A DNA stretch of 64,000 bases from Akkermansia sp. (GTDB lineage Bacteria > Verrucomicrobiota > Verrucomicrobiia > Verrucomicrobiales > Akkermansiaceae), in assembly GCF_020860705.1 (NCBI RefSeq), contig NZ_JAJBTT010000046.1:29207-93206 (forward strand), given 5' to 3'. The translations under genes and the position numbers were made by a program. The notes beneath the pieces were generated by a model. It did not search any database and had not been told where the DNA came from. It saw nothing but the letters and a program-made list of their open reading frames with translations. This document shows, in pieces, positions 19,137 through 27,419 of the stretch (the stretch's first letter is position 1; the number at the start of each line of letters is the position of its first letter).

Positions 19137-19934
19137 TTACAGGCTGATGGCGATGACGGCAATAAGCAGGGACAGGCCCGAAAGGCCCCAAGTGTAGTAC
19201 TGGGCGCTTTCGCTCCTCATGTTGATCTTGCGGTCCGACGGAGTGACATAAATAATATCATTCTGCCGGATGTAGTAATAAGGGGAGGAGAAAATGGACT
19301 TGCTGCGCAGGTCCAGCTTGACGATCTTCCGGTCACGCTCCATTTCCCGAATCAGCACGATGTCCCTGTTGCCGTCGATATTCAAATCTCCCGCCCGGCT
19401 GATGGCGTCAAAAATGGTGACGCGTTGGCCGTCCACCTGGTAGGAGCCAGGATTATTCACCTCCCCCAGAACAGAAAACTTGAAATTCATGATCTGGACA
19501 TTGACGGAAGCGTCCTTAATGTAATCACTGTTGCGGAGCTTCGCGGAAATGTCATGGGCAAGCTGGGAGCATGTCTTCCGGGCGGCCTTCATCCTTCCGA
19601 TGACCGGCAGGACAATATATCCCTCGTCGTCAACCAGATACCCTTTAGGCCGCGAATTACTGGCGTTGTTGGAGATGGAATTGCCCATTTCCGCCATAAT
19701 GAAGGGGGTAGTCAGTTCCGGCTGCTTGCTGCTGACGGAAATATAAAGCTGATCGTCTTTTTGAATAGTCGTCTGGTATTTGGTGACTATATCCTGCCGG
19801 GTCTCACCCGTAATGTCCTGGATATAGAGAACCTCTTTCGGATTGACGCAGGAGGCCAGCAGCATGGTGCAGGCAGCCAGGGAGGCCAGGCGGAAAATTC
19901 CGGAAGAAAAGAGAGGGGGATGTTTCATCATCAT
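19137..19934 (-). CDS. Polysaccharide export outer-membrane lipoprotein (Wza-like)
   Basis: This 265-residue lipoprotein has a signal peptide with the lipobox LLASC, so Cys28 or so becomes the lipidated N-terminus. It contains the Poly_export domain (KDDQLYISVSSKQPEL) and SLBB-type segments (FSVLGEVNNPGSYQV). A hydrophobic C-terminal segment, LSGLSLLIAVIAISL, is fitting for the Wza/BexD group. It forms the outer-membrane pore that works with the BY-kinase encoded downstream. Three Met codons open the frame; the first (19934) is used. Confidence 0.9.
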   Translation of the reverse strand: MMMKHPPLFSSGIFRLASLAACTMLLASCVNPKEVLYIQDITGETRQDIVTKYQTTIQKDDQLYISVSSKQPELTTPFIMAEMGNSISNNASNSRPKGYLVDDEGYIVLPVIGRMKAARKTCSQLAHDISAKLRNSDYIKDASVNVQIMNFKFSVLGEVNNPGSYQVDGQRVTIFDAISRAGDLNIDGNRDIVLIREMERDRKIVKLDLRSKSIFSSPYYYIRQNDIIYVTPSDRKINMRSESAQYYTWGLSGLSLLIAVIAISL

Positions 19935-19970
19935 TAAGGTATAAGGGTATGGCTTTAAACAAATAAACAG

Positions 19971-20633
19971 TCAGGATTCCTCCTGCTTGGACGGAAAAAG
20001 CACAGGAACGGAAAGATCGTTCCTGATGAGTACGCTGCCCGAGATGTTCCTGAAAGCGTCCTCGCACTGCCGCACATCCTTATGAGCCAGCAAGCGGACA
20101 ACAGTTTGGAAAACGATCCTGGCGTCCATGAATAGGGAAACATTCCGGGCGTAAACGATGTCGTAGCACAACCGCCTATAGAACGGGATTCCGTTCCTTC
20201 CGTATACCTGGGCCATACCGGTCAATCCGGGCCGGACGGAACAGCGCGCCATGCGGCAGTGGCCGGGAAAAACATCCAGCTGCTCCGGAATCCATGGCCG
20301 GGGGCCTACAATGGACATGTCTCCCTTGATGATGTTGACCAGCTGAGGGAGTTCATCCAGGGAATAGCGGCGTAAAAAAGTTCCCAGCGGAAAAGACCTC
20401 AGATCATCCGGAAGCAGGAGCCCCTCCGGATCACGGGCATCCGTCATAGTCTTGAACTTAAAAACCCTGAACAATTTCCCGCGGTACCCCACACGCGTCT
20501 GGAAAAAAAACGGAGACTTCCGCGTATGAACCAGGAGTATTATGGATATAACGGCCAGAAGAGGCGATACGAACATCAATGTCCATAAGGAGATAGCAAT
20601 ATCCAATACACGTTTTCCAAAAAACTTATACAT
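19971..20633 (-). CDS. Initiating undecaprenyl-phosphate sugar phosphotransferase
   Basis: This 220-residue protein belongs to the bacterial sugar transferase (PHPT) family that starts repeat-unit synthesis by moving a sugar-phosphate onto undecaprenyl phosphate. It has one N-terminal membrane helix (DIAISLWTLMFVSPLLAVIS), then VFKFKTMTDA, the catalytic-type RRYSLDELPQLVNIIKGDMS, VGPRP and RPGLTGMAQVYGRN. It lacks the extra N-terminal helices of WbaP or WcaJ, so it is the short, catalytic-core form. It is the first gene of the cluster, with a 700-base gene-free region upstream that should hold the promoter. Confidence 0.9.
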   Translation of the reverse strand: MYKFFGKRVLDIAISLWTLMFVSPLLAVISIILLVHTRKSPFFFQTRVGYRGKLFRVFKFKTMTDARDPEGLLLPDDLRSFPLGTFLRRYSLDELPQLVNIIKGDMSIVGPRPWIPEQLDVFPGHCRMARCSVRPGLTGMAQVYGRNGIPFYRRLCYDIVYARNVSLFMDARIVFQTVVRLLAHKDVRQCEDAFRNISGSVLIRNDLSVPVLFPSKQEES

Positions 20634-20651
20634 GACTCCACCCGCAAACTA

Positions 20652-20668
20652 CCGGATTTCAAATCCGG
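20652..20668. repeat. Near-palindrome CCGGATTT-C-AAATCCGG, copy 1
   Basis: This is a 17-base inverted repeat with 8-base arms around one base. It lies 19 bases upstream of the start codon of the initiating transferase on the minus strand. A second copy with the same core lies 160 bases further upstream. Confidence 0.7.
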
Positions 20669-20827
20669 CATCTGCCTGTCCGGGAAAAAACGTTCATCAT
20701 CAATGATGATAAATAACTTGCATGATTCTGAACTTTCTTTTCATGCCGCCTTGCGGAAGACCTGCCATTTATATATTCAACCACAAGTATCTGATCCGCA
20801 TGAAAAAATATTAATTCGTCATTGACG

Positions 20828-20844
20828 GCGGATTTGAAATCCGC
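20828..20844. repeat. Near-palindrome GCGGATTT-G-AAATCCGC, copy 2
   Basis: This 17-base inverted repeat shares the GGATTTnAAATCC core with the copy at 20652-20668. The two copies could be an operator pair, or a repeat that is simply common in this genome. Confidence 0.65.
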
Positions 20845-21349
20845 ACTTTTCATGACCTTAACAACAACAAAATGGAAAGGCGAAAAACACCGCCATTCCT
20901 GAAAAAGGAAACCGTTTTCCACTCTCACAGGAACAACCAGAATATTCCGGCCTCTATATTCCGCAGTTGAAGGGAACCGCCATGGCAAAACAGGAAAATT
21001 AAGGGAAAAGGAACTTGAATTTCCGCGGGTTGGAAAATTCTTTCGCAAAAGGACGGCATTCCGAAGAAATGCGCCTGGGACATGCGCCAAAAGCACACAC
21101 CTTCACGGACAATGAATCGCCGGCAACAGGCATCAAGACAAAAAACCGGTCCTTATGGCACCATAGGCCGGATGGCATTCCCTGCCGGAGTTGAACCGAG
21201 CCTTTGCCGTTGGAGAGACGGCCTTCCTGACCGCTAGAAGAAGGGAACGTTACAGCCGGAATAAAACAGCCTGCTTTCCACAAGCCGCTGAAACTGGCAT
21301 AGCACTTTTCCGGAAAGAGTCAATGATTTTGCCGCGGATTTTCTCTTTT

Positions 21350-21940
21350 TCAATCAAACACGGGGTTCCAGCAGGGATCATCCGCAGCGTCAAAACACAT
21401 CAAAACCTGCTCCGGAGTGTTCTTTTCCAAAGCCATGGGAGGCAGTTCATCCCGGCCAAACCAGCGGCTTTCCGATGTTTCCGGATTGGCATGGAAGGAA
21501 CCTCCCTTTTCCTCGCACAAGACAAAGATTTTACAGACTCCGTAGGCATAAGGGGGATGATTGTGCCTGTTCCTGTCATGCAGGGCAATCAGGCGCACGG
21601 CCTCTACATGCAGCCCGGCCTCCTCCCATACTTCCTTGACCGTATTGTCGCGCACGGATTGGTTCACATCCACCCAGCCGCCCGGCAGAGACCATAATCC
21701 GGAACCAGTTTCCCTGACCAGCAATATTTTACCTTCCCGGAAAATAGCGGCGCGGGTATCCATCTTGGGCGTTTGAAAACCGGTTTCACTGCAAAACAAT
21801 CCCCGCACCATATCCATATCCAGCCCGGATTTGGCGCTCATGATTTCCGCGGCAATTTCCCTCAACCGTTCGAAACGCTCCAGATCATAAGGATCCCTGG
21901 CATAAGTTATGCCTGCCTGGGCCAGGAACTGAAGTTCCAC
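21350..21940 (-). CDS. Nudix hydrolase with N-terminal Nudix-associated domain
   Basis: This 196-residue protein has a helical N-terminal part (LQFLAQAGITYARDPYDLER) typical of YjhB/ADP-ribose pyrophosphatase-like Nudix proteins. The Nudix box follows in GGWVDVNQSVRD and TVKEVWEEAGL. The box is not fully canonical: the first Glu of G-x5-E is Gln (DVNQS) and the Arg of REUxEE is Lys, while the catalytic EVWEE is intact. It probably hydrolyses a nucleoside-diphosphate derivative in the cytoplasm; the substrate is unknown. Confidence 0.85.
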   Translation of the reverse strand: MELQFLAQAGITYARDPYDLERFERLREIAAEIMSAKSGLDMDMVRGLFCSETGFQTPKMDTRAAIFREGKILLVRETGSGLWSLPGGWVDVNQSVRDNTVKEVWEEAGLHVEAVRLIALHDRNRHNHPPYAYGVCKIFVLCEEKGGSFHANPETSESRWFGRDELPPMALEKNTPEQVLMCFDAADDPCWNPVFD

Positions 21941-22240
21941 CGCCCATTCCAGCCACTTTGGCGGCCGTGCATTGCGGACCGTATCACCAGCGTCATCTAT
22001 ATCCCCACCCTAGCACAAGGAGCCATTCCGGAGAACTCTATTTTCCTCCGGCCATCCCGCGGTGACGGCTTGTTCCCTCAATCCTTCCGGACCATTTCCC
22101 GTGAACGGGGCAGACTTTTTCACGCAACCAGCATGATTCATTCATTCCGCCTTTCATCGATCAGGGTTCTGCATTCCTCCGGGGTTACCGAACCGCAGGA
22201 AAAGACGCCTCATGATGCCCCCGGCTGCATGAGGCGTTGT
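21941..22240. other. Intergenic region between the Nudix and SanA-like genes
   Basis: No gene is visible in these 300 bases. The left part is the upstream region of the Nudix gene. The right end holds the hairpin described at 22196-22236. Confidence 0.5.
22196..22236 (-). terminator. Rho-independent terminator after the SanA-like gene
   Basis: On the minus strand the arms CGCCTCATG and CATGAGGCG form a nine-base-pair stem with a 13-base GC-rich loop, followed by TCTTTTCC. It lies right after the SanA-like stop codon. Confidence 0.7.
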
Positions 22241-22927
22241 TCATTTCCTCCCGCTGTCTTCCGGCAAAGCGACAGGTTCCCCCAAGAACTTCGGTTTACG
22301 CCCCCACAGCCACAAGTCCATCATCATCCATACACGCGCCGCACGTTCCCGGAACCAGCTTTTGACGCGTGAACGGCGGTTGGGTACATCCGGGGCGCTG
22401 ACAGCCCAGGCGACCATTCCCTCATGTCTGGCAATCGCCAGGGCGCGTTCATTGTGAAACTCCTGGGAAACAACGATCATCGTAGAAACTCCAAAGACCT
22501 CTTTCATCCTCACCACGGAATCCAACGTCCGCAGCCCCGCAAAATCACAGACAATCCGGTCCTCCGGTACGCCGCGTTCCATCAGCGCCTGTTTCATCCA
22601 TTCCGGTTCATTGTAGGCATGGGAACTGTTGTCTCCGGAAACGATAAAAGCCGTCGCCTTCCCTGCCCGCCAAAGTTCCGCCGCCGTATCCATCCTGTTA
22701 TAGAAGTACCCGTTGGGGCCTCCCTGGAACGTAGGGGAACACCCCAGCACCAGCGCAGGCGCGCGGACGGGAATATCTGCGGAACGCTCAAAAATCCTGC
22801 CCTCGGAAGCAGAAGCGATGTACCACTCCGCCGCTGCCGACAACAGAACCACCGCCAGCAGGATGCCTCCCGCTACTTTCAAGATGAAAAAGAATAATCT
22901 TCTTTTATTCTGACACGGAAAAACCAT
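22241..22927 (-). CDS. SanA/YdcF-type DUF218 membrane protein
   Basis: This 228-residue protein has one N-terminal membrane helix (about 12-30) and a periplasmic DUF218 domain. The family motifs are visible: ALVLGCSPTFQGGPNGYFYN, RMDTAAELWRAGKA, FIVSGDNSSHAYNEPEWM and FAGLRTLDSVVRMKEVFG. IVVSQEFHNERALAIA completes the match to SanA, which affects envelope permeability in enterobacteria. The biochemical activity of the family is not settled. It stands alone, with its own terminator. Confidence 0.85.
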   Translation of the reverse strand: MVFPCQNKRRLFFFILKVAGGILLAVVLLSAAAEWYIASASEGRIFERSADIPVRAPALVLGCSPTFQGGPNGYFYNRMDTAAELWRAGKATAFIVSGDNSSHAYNEPEWMKQALMERGVPEDRIVCDFAGLRTLDSVVRMKEVFGVSTMIVVSQEFHNERALAIARHEGMVAWAVSAPDVPNRRSRVKSWFRERAARVWMMMDLWLWGRKPKFLGEPVALPEDSGRK

Positions 22928-23120
22928 ACTTATTTTTCACCAAACAGATGTTCATTCCTTAACGATTAAGATTGCCAGCGCCTCTTGCGGCAGAAGCTCC
23001 ATCAGGAACATTTCCGTCCATGCTGACCCTGAGAAAAACGGGGACGTAAATATTTCCAGGAGTCCGGATGCTTTTCCCTGACTTTGAGTTTACAAATAAA
23101 AAGTTAACAACCAATTTTTT

Positions 23121-24041
23121 TTATTTCCCTTTAGCTTTCATACGCGATTGAAGATAGGTTTTGACGGAAGGATGCACCGTCTGGATGTCCAGAACCGAAT
23201 CTCCCCATTTATTCCTAGCCTTGATGTCCGCTCCGTGATCCACCAGAAACCCCGCCACGTCCAGATAGCCGCCCTCCGCGGCATAGATCAGCGCTGTTTT
23301 CCCGTACTTGGTTTTTGCCTTCACCTTGGCCCCTTTTTTGACAAGGTACTGGACCATCTCCAGGCATCCCCGCTCGGAAGCTTTCATCAGGAGCGTGTGC
23401 CCCTCCTTGTCCGTACCGTTCAAATCCGCGCCCTTGGCCACCAGAATTTCCATGCCTTCCATATTCCTTCCATCAGCGGCATACGCCAGCACGTTCCTTC
23501 CTCCCTTGTCCCTGGTTTTTACATTGGCTTTCCTGTCAAGCAAGTAGGCAAGAATGTCATTGCGCCTGCACGTAGCCGCACGCATCAGAGTGGTGATGCC
23601 GTATTCACGGTCCTTCTCATTGGGATCACATTTGCATTCCTCCACCAGATATTTGACGATGTCCATGTTCCCGCCTTCAATCGCCCTCATGAAGACGGAA
23701 ATGCCGTACTTGTCCACCCCCTTGGCATCGGCACCCTTGGACAGCAGGTAATCAAAAATATCCTTGTCTCCCACATACGCCGCCCAGGCGAGAGGAGACC
23801 ATGACATGCTGTCACAGCTGTTGACGTCGTTCCCTTTTTTCAAGCCTTCCAGCTGCAGCTCAAGATTCATCCAATTCTTCAGCCGGTTTTTAAACTTTAA
23901 AGGGTCAAGCTTGGATTTCACCGCTTTTACTTTGCTTAACGCGGCATCGTAAGAGTCAATGCCGGCGGCATCAGCAGAAAAAACGGAAACCGCAGACAAG
24001 CCCGCAGCGACCAACCAAACGGAGAGTCTATACAAATTCAT
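23121..24041 (-). CDS. Secreted ankyrin-repeat protein
   Basis: This 306-residue protein has a Sec-type signal peptide (LVAAGLSAVSVFSADA) and about seven ankyrin repeats. Typical repeat cores are MSWSPLAWAAYVGDKDIFDYL, then SVFMRAIEGGNMDIVKYLVE, NVLAYAADGRNMEGMEILV, TLLMKASERGCLEMVQYL and TALIYAAEGGYLDVAGFLVD. Ankyrin repeats bind other proteins; with a signal peptide it should work in the periplasm or outside the cell. The partner is unknown. The gene stands alone with 193 bases to the SanA-like gene. Confidence 0.88.
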   Translation of the reverse strand: MNLYRLSVWLVAAGLSAVSVFSADAAGIDSYDAALSKVKAVKSKLDPLKFKNRLKNWMNLELQLEGLKKGNDVNSCDSMSWSPLAWAAYVGDKDIFDYLLSKGADAKGVDKYGISVFMRAIEGGNMDIVKYLVEECKCDPNEKDREYGITTLMRAATCRRNDILAYLLDRKANVKTRDKGGRNVLAYAADGRNMEGMEILVAKGADLNGTDKEGHTLLMKASERGCLEMVQYLVKKGAKVKAKTKYGKTALIYAAEGGYLDVAGFLVDHGADIKARNKWGDSVLDIQTVHPSVKTYLQSRMKAKGK

Positions 24042-24377
24042 ATTAAAAGCAGGGTAGGAAGAAGATCCGGAAGCCTGACAATCAATCCTTCCGGACAGGT
24101 TCCAATATAAGGCGGAGCGTCTTTCCAGTCAATAGCGGAGAAACAGGCAAAACAGCTTGTCAACAATTCCTCTTTCCCGGAAGAACCAGGGAAGATTGCA
24201 TGCAAGCTCATTCAACCCAATCGGAAGTCTTCTTGAACCACTTCTCCGCCAACTATGGGGTAACTATTTTTGACCGGAGATACAAGTAAGAAGCGGTAAT
24301 TTCCGTAGGCGTGAAGACGAAAAAGGCCCGCTATAAGCGAGCCTTTTATCTACGCAATTTATTGCTGTTTAGTGAAG
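24042..24377. other. Intergenic region left of tRNA-Leu
   Basis: The 336 bases hold the upstream region of the ankyrin gene and the terminator of the tRNA-Leu gene at 24320-24348. I see no further gene. Confidence 0.6.
24320..24348 (-). terminator. Rho-independent terminator of tRNA-Leu(TAA)
   Basis: On the minus strand the arms AAAGGCTCGCT and AGCGGGCCTTT pair (with G-T pairs) around a TAT loop and run into a T tract. It lies 30 bases after the tRNA. Confidence 0.75.
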
Positions 24378-24460
24378 TACCCCCGACCGGACTCGAACCG
24401 GTACGTCCTTGCGGACAACAGATTTTAAGTCTGCAGCGTCTACCATTCCGCCACGAGGGC
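24378..24460 (-). tRNA. tRNA-Leu (anticodon TAA)
   Basis: This class II tRNA has acceptor arms GCCCTCG and CGGGGGT, anticodon stem CAGA/TCTG with loop containing TAA, and a long variable arm (GTCCGCAAGGAC). The T arm carries GGTTCGAGTCC. CCA is not encoded; the gene sequence continues CTT after the discriminator A. Confidence 0.93.
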
Positions 24461-24530
24461 ATTGACCGGACGGCACTCTACAGGAATGCCGCAGGGATTC
24501 AAGCACGAATCCCTTCCGGACTTTTAAATC

Positions 24531-24992
24531 CTAGTCGCAAACTTCCACGACCATGCTGATTTCCACAGCCACGTTGAGCGGCAGGGCGGATACGCCCACG
24601 GCCGTGCGGCTGTGGCGGCCGATTTCACCAAAGGCTTCCACCAGCAGGTCGGACGCGCCGTTCAGCACCTTGGGATGATCATAAAAATCAGGTCCGGCGT
24701 TCACAAATCCGTTCACGGCCACAATGCGGGATACTTTTTCCAGGGAGCCCACCGCCTGCACGATGACGGCCAGACGGTTCAGCATGGCGGCGCGCGCAGC
24801 GGCCTGCCCTTCTTCCACCGTTAAGTCCTCCCCTACCTTGCCGAAGTATTTGTCCTCCCCGTTGACGGAAATGCCGCCGGAGAGGTGAAGCAGGTTTCCC
24901 GTGCGCACGCACTGCACGTAGGAACCCACGGGCGCAGGTGCGTCATAAATGGCATAACCAAGGTCGGAAAGGCGTTGACGTATTTTATCCAT
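24531..24992 (-). CDS. RidA family enamine/imine deaminase-like protein
   Basis: This 153-residue protein of the YjgF/YER057c/UK114 family has LLHLSGGISVNGE near the start of the fold and a C-terminal HSRTAVGVSALPLNVAVEIS. The Arg in the latter corresponds to the substrate-binding Arg of RidA. RidA proteins hydrolyse reactive enamines and imines made by PLP enzymes. The sequence is somewhat longer than RidA itself and closer to a YjgH-like or related subgroup. I chose Met at 24992 (MDKIRQRL) over the frame start at 25058, whose extra residues look unlike protein. Confidence 0.85.
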   Translation of the reverse strand: MDKIRQRLSDLGYAIYDAPAPVGSYVQCVRTGNLLHLSGGISVNGEDKYFGKVGEDLTVEEGQAAARAAMLNRLAVIVQAVGSLEKVSRIVAVNGFVNAGPDFYDHPKVLNGASDLLVEAFGEIGRHSRTAVGVSALPLNVAVEISMVVEVCD

Positions 24993-25146
24993 AATAGAGA
25001 ATTTGACAAAGGTTGGATTGGAAGAATGCACCGGAAATATTTGCATTTCCAGATGCATTTCATGACATTTTGAACAATTTTCCGCCCGTTTGCACGTAAA
25101 ATGATTGCCATAGGCCTCATTTAGTTGCTATTGAAACAACCCGTAC

Positions 25147-26811
25147 ATGATGACCGACGAAACTCCTTCCACCAACCCCAAGCAGCAGATTCCGGATCTT
25201 TCCGGCCTGGCCGACTTCCAATTTGGTCCGGCCTGGGCTAGACCGGGAGCCCGGCAGGAACGTTCCGCCTCCTACCCGGAACACAGGTCCGGAGACAGGC
25301 AGGGAAGCGAACGCCGCCCGCGGCGCGATAATCGCGAAGGACGCCAGCCCCGGGGCGAACGCCGTTTTGACGGTCAGAATGGTGAAAGGAGATTCAACCG
25401 GGAAGACCGCAACCGCGGCTCCTTCCGGCCGCGCCGTGACGGAGACCGCCGCGAGCAGGCGCCCCGGCCGCCGCTGCCTGAACCGGCGGAAGGCCTGCGC
25501 GTGGAGCTTCGCCCGGTGGATTCCGGCCTGGCCGCACTGCATCAGGAGGTGCAGAAGCACCGCCGCACCATTTCCCTGCTGGACCTCGCGAAGGTGGTCA
25601 TGGGTTCCTATGACCGTTATGACCTGGTGTTCATGAAACAGGAGAACGGCCCGGACCTGTACCAGTGCAAGCACGGCGACGGAGCCTGCTTTATTTCCCG
25701 CCAGGAGGCCGTCAAGCATCTCTGGCAGTCTTCCTGGATGTCCAAGTATTATGAGACGGTGGAACAGGAAGTGGAAGCGCCCAAGGGCGATTTCAAGGCC
25801 ATTGCCAAGTGTTCCCTGAATAACGAACTGGTAGGGCCCGTAAACTGGCACGGCTACCAGTCCGCCCTGATGAACCTGCACCGCACCAAGTTTGCCAACA
25901 TGCCCTTTGAGGCCTTCCGTTCCAAGATCGTGACGGATAAGAGCGAAGAAGCCGTACAGGCATGGCAGGACGCCGTTTCCAAGCGCACTGCCTGGAAACC
26001 CGTCCGGGAAGGAGCCTCCGAAGTTCTTCTGGAATCTCCCGCCGCCGTGGAGCAGGATTTTGAATCCAACCATTTTGAGGATTGCTATGACGTCACGGAC
26101 AAGGTGTTCGTCAATGGAGCCGTAAAAAAGAATCATCTTTCCCCCGGCCTGTGGGCGCACCTGATCCAGTTGTCCGGCACGACCCGCCGCCATCCCAGCA
26201 TGCTGATTCCCAACCTCTGCCACGGGCTGGCGCGCCATCACATGCCCATTTTCAAATGGAAGGGCAACCATTACACAGGCCCGGCACGCCCCAAGGCCAT
26301 GGAAGAAGGCACGGTCCTTTCCGATTCCCTGATGTCCATCGCCACCTGGGCGGCCAAAAATCCGGGCAAGGGCGTAGACGCCATGCTCAAGGAGCTGGCG
26401 CCCGTTCCTGATCCGGAACAAGCCACGGAAGAGGAAGTAGCCCAGGCCAAGGAAAAACAGCAGAACCTGGTCCGCGACCTGTTATGGCTGTCCGAACAGG
26501 GCTACATTCTGGTTTTCTCCAACAACACCGTCAGCCGTCCCAAGGCAGTTCCCACCCAGGCGCCCTCTCCCAAGAAGGTTCCCAAGGACAGGCAGAAGAA
26601 GGAAGAGAAGGCGCAGGAGACCCCGGCAGCGGAAGCCGCCGCTCCGCAGGAGCAGAAGGAGGCCGCCCCTTCTTCCCAATCCCCGGCCGTCCAGGAAGAA
26701 CCGGCTGAAGAAACTGACACAGTGACAGAATCCGCAGAAGCTGCCGCCGTACCCGCGGAGGAAGAGGCTCCTGTGGAAAATGTTCCGGCGGCGGTTCCTG
26801 TGGAAGCTTGA
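25147..26811 (+). CDS. Uncharacterised protein with Arg-rich N-terminus and acidic C-terminal tail
   Basis: This 554-residue protein is not a family I can name. Residues about 30-100 are Arg/Gly/Asp-rich (RRPRRDNREGRQPRGERRFD), which suggests disordered nucleic-acid contact. Residues about 110-450 look folded: LRVELRPVDSGLAALHQEVQ, DLAKVVMGSYDRYDLVFM, then DGACFISRQEAVKHLW. The folded part ends with LLWLSEQGYILVFSNNTVS, which could be a winged-helix-like end. The tail (about 460-554) is Lys/Glu/Ala/Pro-rich and low in complexity. No signal peptide, so it is cytoplasmic. RNA or ribosome association is a reasonable guess, nothing more. It starts divergently from ridA. Confidence 0.8.
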   Translation: MMTDETPSTNPKQQIPDLSGLADFQFGPAWARPGARQERSASYPEHRSGDRQGSERRPRRDNREGRQPRGERRFDGQNGERRFNREDRNRGSFRPRRDGDRREQAPRPPLPEPAEGLRVELRPVDSGLAALHQEVQKHRRTISLLDLAKVVMGSYDRYDLVFMKQENGPDLYQCKHGDGACFISRQEAVKHLWQSSWMSKYYETVEQEVEAPKGDFKAIAKCSLNNELVGPVNWHGYQSALMNLHRTKFANMPFEAFRSKIVTDKSEEAVQAWQDAVSKRTAWKPVREGASEVLLESPAAVEQDFESNHFEDCYDVTDKVFVNGAVKKNHLSPGLWAHLIQLSGTTRRHPSMLIPNLCHGLARHHMPIFKWKGNHYTGPARPKAMEEGTVLSDSLMSIATWAAKNPGKGVDAMLKELAPVPDPEQATEEEVAQAKEKQQNLVRDLLWLSEQGYILVFSNNTVSRPKAVPTQAPSPKKVPKDRQKKEEKAQETPAAEAAAPQEQKEAAPSSQSPAVQEEPAEETDTVTESAEAAAVPAEEEAPVENVPAAVPVEA

Positions 26812-26838
26812 CGCTTTTCCCGAATTTCCCCGTCATAC

Positions 26839-26878
26839 AGTCCGCAGGATTATCTTGATTCTGCGGACTTTGTTTTGT
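26839..26878 (+). terminator. Rho-independent terminator
   Basis: The arms AGTCCGCAG and CTGCGGACT form a perfect stem with a 13-base loop, followed by TTGTTTTG. It lies 28 bases after the stop of the uncharacterised gene and separates it from ferritin. Confidence 0.85.
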
Positions 26879-26909
26879 AGAAGAGAAGGAAATCAACAGG
26901 ATTTTACAT

Positions 26910-27419
26910 ATGATCAGTACTACAATGGCAACCGCTCTCAATGAGCAAATTAAATGGGAAATGTATTCGGCCAACCTTTATCTGGCCATGTCCGCCTATC
27001 TGCAGGATGCGGGCCTGACAGGATTCGCCCACTGGATGCGGATCCAGTATCAGGAAGAAACCGCCCATGCCCTGAAATTTTACGATTTCCTTCTGGCCCG
27101 CGGCGGACAGGTTACCATGCTTCCCATCGATGCACCCGCCGCAAACTGGTCCAACATTCTGGAAGTTTTTGAAGAAACGCTGGCCCACGAACAGGAAGTC
27201 ACGCGCCGCATTAATGACCTGGTACGCCTTGCCAAGGAGGAACGGGATTTTGCCACGGACATTTTCCTGCACTGGTTTGTCAGCGAACAGGTGGAAGAAG
27301 AAGAGACCGTCAAGGACATCATCAGCAAGCTGCGCATGATCAAGGGAGAGGGCCAGGGCATGCTGCTCATGGACAAGGATCTTGGCGCCCGCGTCTTTAC
27401 GCCTCCCCCCGCCAACTAA
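26910..27419 (+). CDS. ftnA: Bacterial non-haem ferritin
   Basis: This 169-residue ferritin has the four-helix bundle ligands of the ferroxidase centre: the first Glu in EMYSANLYLAMSAYL, the ExxH motif in YQEETAHALKFYDF, a further Glu in the VFEETLAHEQEV helix, and the SEQVEEEETV helix. Ferritins of this type form 24-subunit shells that oxidise Fe(II) and store iron in the cytoplasm. Length is typical. It is a single gene between two terminators. Confidence 0.93.
   Translation: MISTTMATALNEQIKWEMYSANLYLAMSAYLQDAGLTGFAHWMRIQYQEETAHALKFYDFLLARGGQVTMLPIDAPAANWSNILEVFEETLAHEQEVTRRINDLVRLAKEERDFATDIFLHWFVSEQVEEEETVKDIISKLRMIKGEGQGMLLMDKDLGARVFTPPPAN

Larger units (their letters stand above)
20634..21349. 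other. Gene-free region upstream of the polysaccharide cluster
   Basis: No convincing gene is seen in these 716 bases. The part up to about 20860 is AT-rich and must contain the promoter and leader of the polysaccharide operon on the minus strand, though I could not fix -35 and -10 boxes with confidence. It contains two near-palindromes of the form GGATTTnAAATCC. The open frames here read as spurious translations of these palindromes. Confidence 0.6.

Noticed and set aside
20659..21096. Minus-strand open frame of 145 codons upstream of the initiating transferase
   Set aside because: Part of it is a translation of the GGATTTnAAATCC palindrome, with no ribosome binding site and no protein-like pattern.
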